A stretch of DNA of 24,238 bases from Bacteroidota bacterium (GTDB lineage Bacteria > Bacteroidota > Ignavibacteria > Ignavibacteriales > Melioribacteraceae). A model generated the notes under the pieces. The model ran no database searches and was not told the origin of the DNA. It saw nothing but the letters and a program-made list of their open reading frames with translations. This document shows positions 23,956-24,238 of the stretch, one piece after another (position 1 is the first letter of the stretch; the number at the start of each line of letters is the position of its first letter). Location of the stretch: contig JAEXOD010000234.1 of the NCBI GenBank assembly GCA_023447335.1, positions 1 through 24,238 of the forward strand. Reading direction: 5' to 3'. Both the position numbers and the translations under genes were made by a program.

Positions 23956-24238
23956 GTTTTATCTCCTTTAATTGACTAAAATCATACGGTTCATGTGTTA
24001 CGGTAGGTATTTCTTCAAAATTCTCTAACGGAGGCGGTGTGGCTGTATGCCATTCTAGTGTTACACCTCCCCAAGGGTTTTCCGGAGACTTTTTCCCTTT
24101 AAATAGATGATATATCAAATTATAACCAATTAATATTATTGTAATAAACATTAACCATGAACCAACAGTAGATACAAATTGCAGATGTGAAAATTCCGGT
24201 AAATAATCATAATATCTTCTTGGCATACCCATATAACC
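23942..24238 (-). CDS. coxA: Cytochrome c oxidase subunit I, C-terminal fragment
   Basis: The frame is open to the window's right edge; 98 codons plus stop are visible. GYMGMPRRYYDY, a final TM helix (about 25 residues), then NPWGGVTLEWHTATPPPLENF are the standard C-terminal end of subunit I, the catalytic haem a3-CuB subunit. The copper and haem ligands lie outside the window. The gene order coxA-coxC-coxD-coxB differs from the common coxB-coxA-coxC-coxD. Confidence 0.92.
   Translation of the reverse strand, partial: GYMGMPRRYYDYLPEFSHLQFVSTVGSWLMFITIILIGYNLIYHLFKGKKSPENPWGGVTLEWHTATPPPLENFEEIPTVTHEPYDFSQLKEIKHEPL
23963..23969 (-). promoter_or_regulatory. Consensus ribosome binding site of coxC inside coxA
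   Basis: AAAGGAG lies 7 bases before the coxC ATG and within the last coding triplets of coxA, showing that coxC initiates independently although the two frames overlap. Confidence 0.7.

Noticed and set aside
1..24238. Mobile elements, tRNA/rRNA genes, CRISPR arrays, prophage
   Set aside because: No transposase, integrase, terminal repeats, regular spaced repeats or cloverleaf-like GTTC-containing segments were seen; gaps between genes are too short to hold them apart from 11659-11840 and 13000-13132, which are plain AT-rich sequence.

Overview
The window is an AT-rich (roughly 30% G+C by eye), very densely coded stretch of bacterial chromosome. It contains no RNA gene, insertion sequence, CRISPR array or prophage that I can see. 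Three features point to the Bacteroidota/Ignavibacteriota/Chlorobiota (FCB) group, with an Ignavibacteria-like organism my best guess: a secreted protein ending in a GWxTD-type domain, the DHOD class 1B pair pyrK-pyrD, and the overall gene style. That placement is inference from gene content, not from a marker gene. The cytochrome oxidase genes indicate the capacity for aerobic respiration.

Layout. Almost everything is on the minus strand, in two blocks separated by one short plus-strand gene. Block 1 (right end down to 12169) is read coxA(3' end)-coxC-coxD-coxB-ctaB-(8-TM protein with a cytochrome c domain)-prmC-dtd-(alkaline-phosphatase-superfamily metalloenzyme)-comEC-murB-MFS transporter-HD hydrolase. 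Next is the plus-strand gene ybjQ (11841-12167). It converges on the HD gene with a 1-base gap and diverges from alr across a 182-bp intergenic region, the largest non-coding stretch in the window. Block 2 (11658 down to 141) is read alr-(hypothetical, 280 aa)-manC-(RpiB-like)-pyrK-pyrD-folC-rho-(GWxTD protein)-pdxA-(methyltransferase)-ftsE. It ends tail-to-tail with the 3' end of adenylate kinase (plus strand), with overlapping stop codons.

Function. The right third encodes an aa3-type haem-copper oxidase, its haem O synthase and a membrane-bound cytochrome c protein that may feed it. The middle holds translation quality control (PrmC, Dtd), DNA uptake (ComEC) and cell-wall precursor enzymes (MurB, Alr). 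The left part holds pyrimidine synthesis (PyrK/PyrD), folate (FolC), vitamin B6 (PdxA), GDP-mannose supply (ManC), transcription termination (Rho) and cell division (FtsE). Many neighbours are joined by 1-4 base stop/start overlaps (TAATG, ATGA, GTGA), so translational coupling is widespread. Several genes start with GTG or TTG.

Most of the window is ordinary housekeeping. The points that merit a second look are: (1) an RpiB-like protein with an N-terminal extension whose catalytic cysteine position is an aspartate; (2) the 8-TM/cytochrome c fusion next to the oxidase; (3) a metalloenzyme of unknown substrate between dtd and comEC; (4) matching TATAA...ACAGACCT elements facing each other in the alr/ybjQ intergenic region; and (5) a striking excess of the tetranucleotide CCGG over the other all-G+C palindromic tetramers. 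I do not see a clear new multi-gene system.
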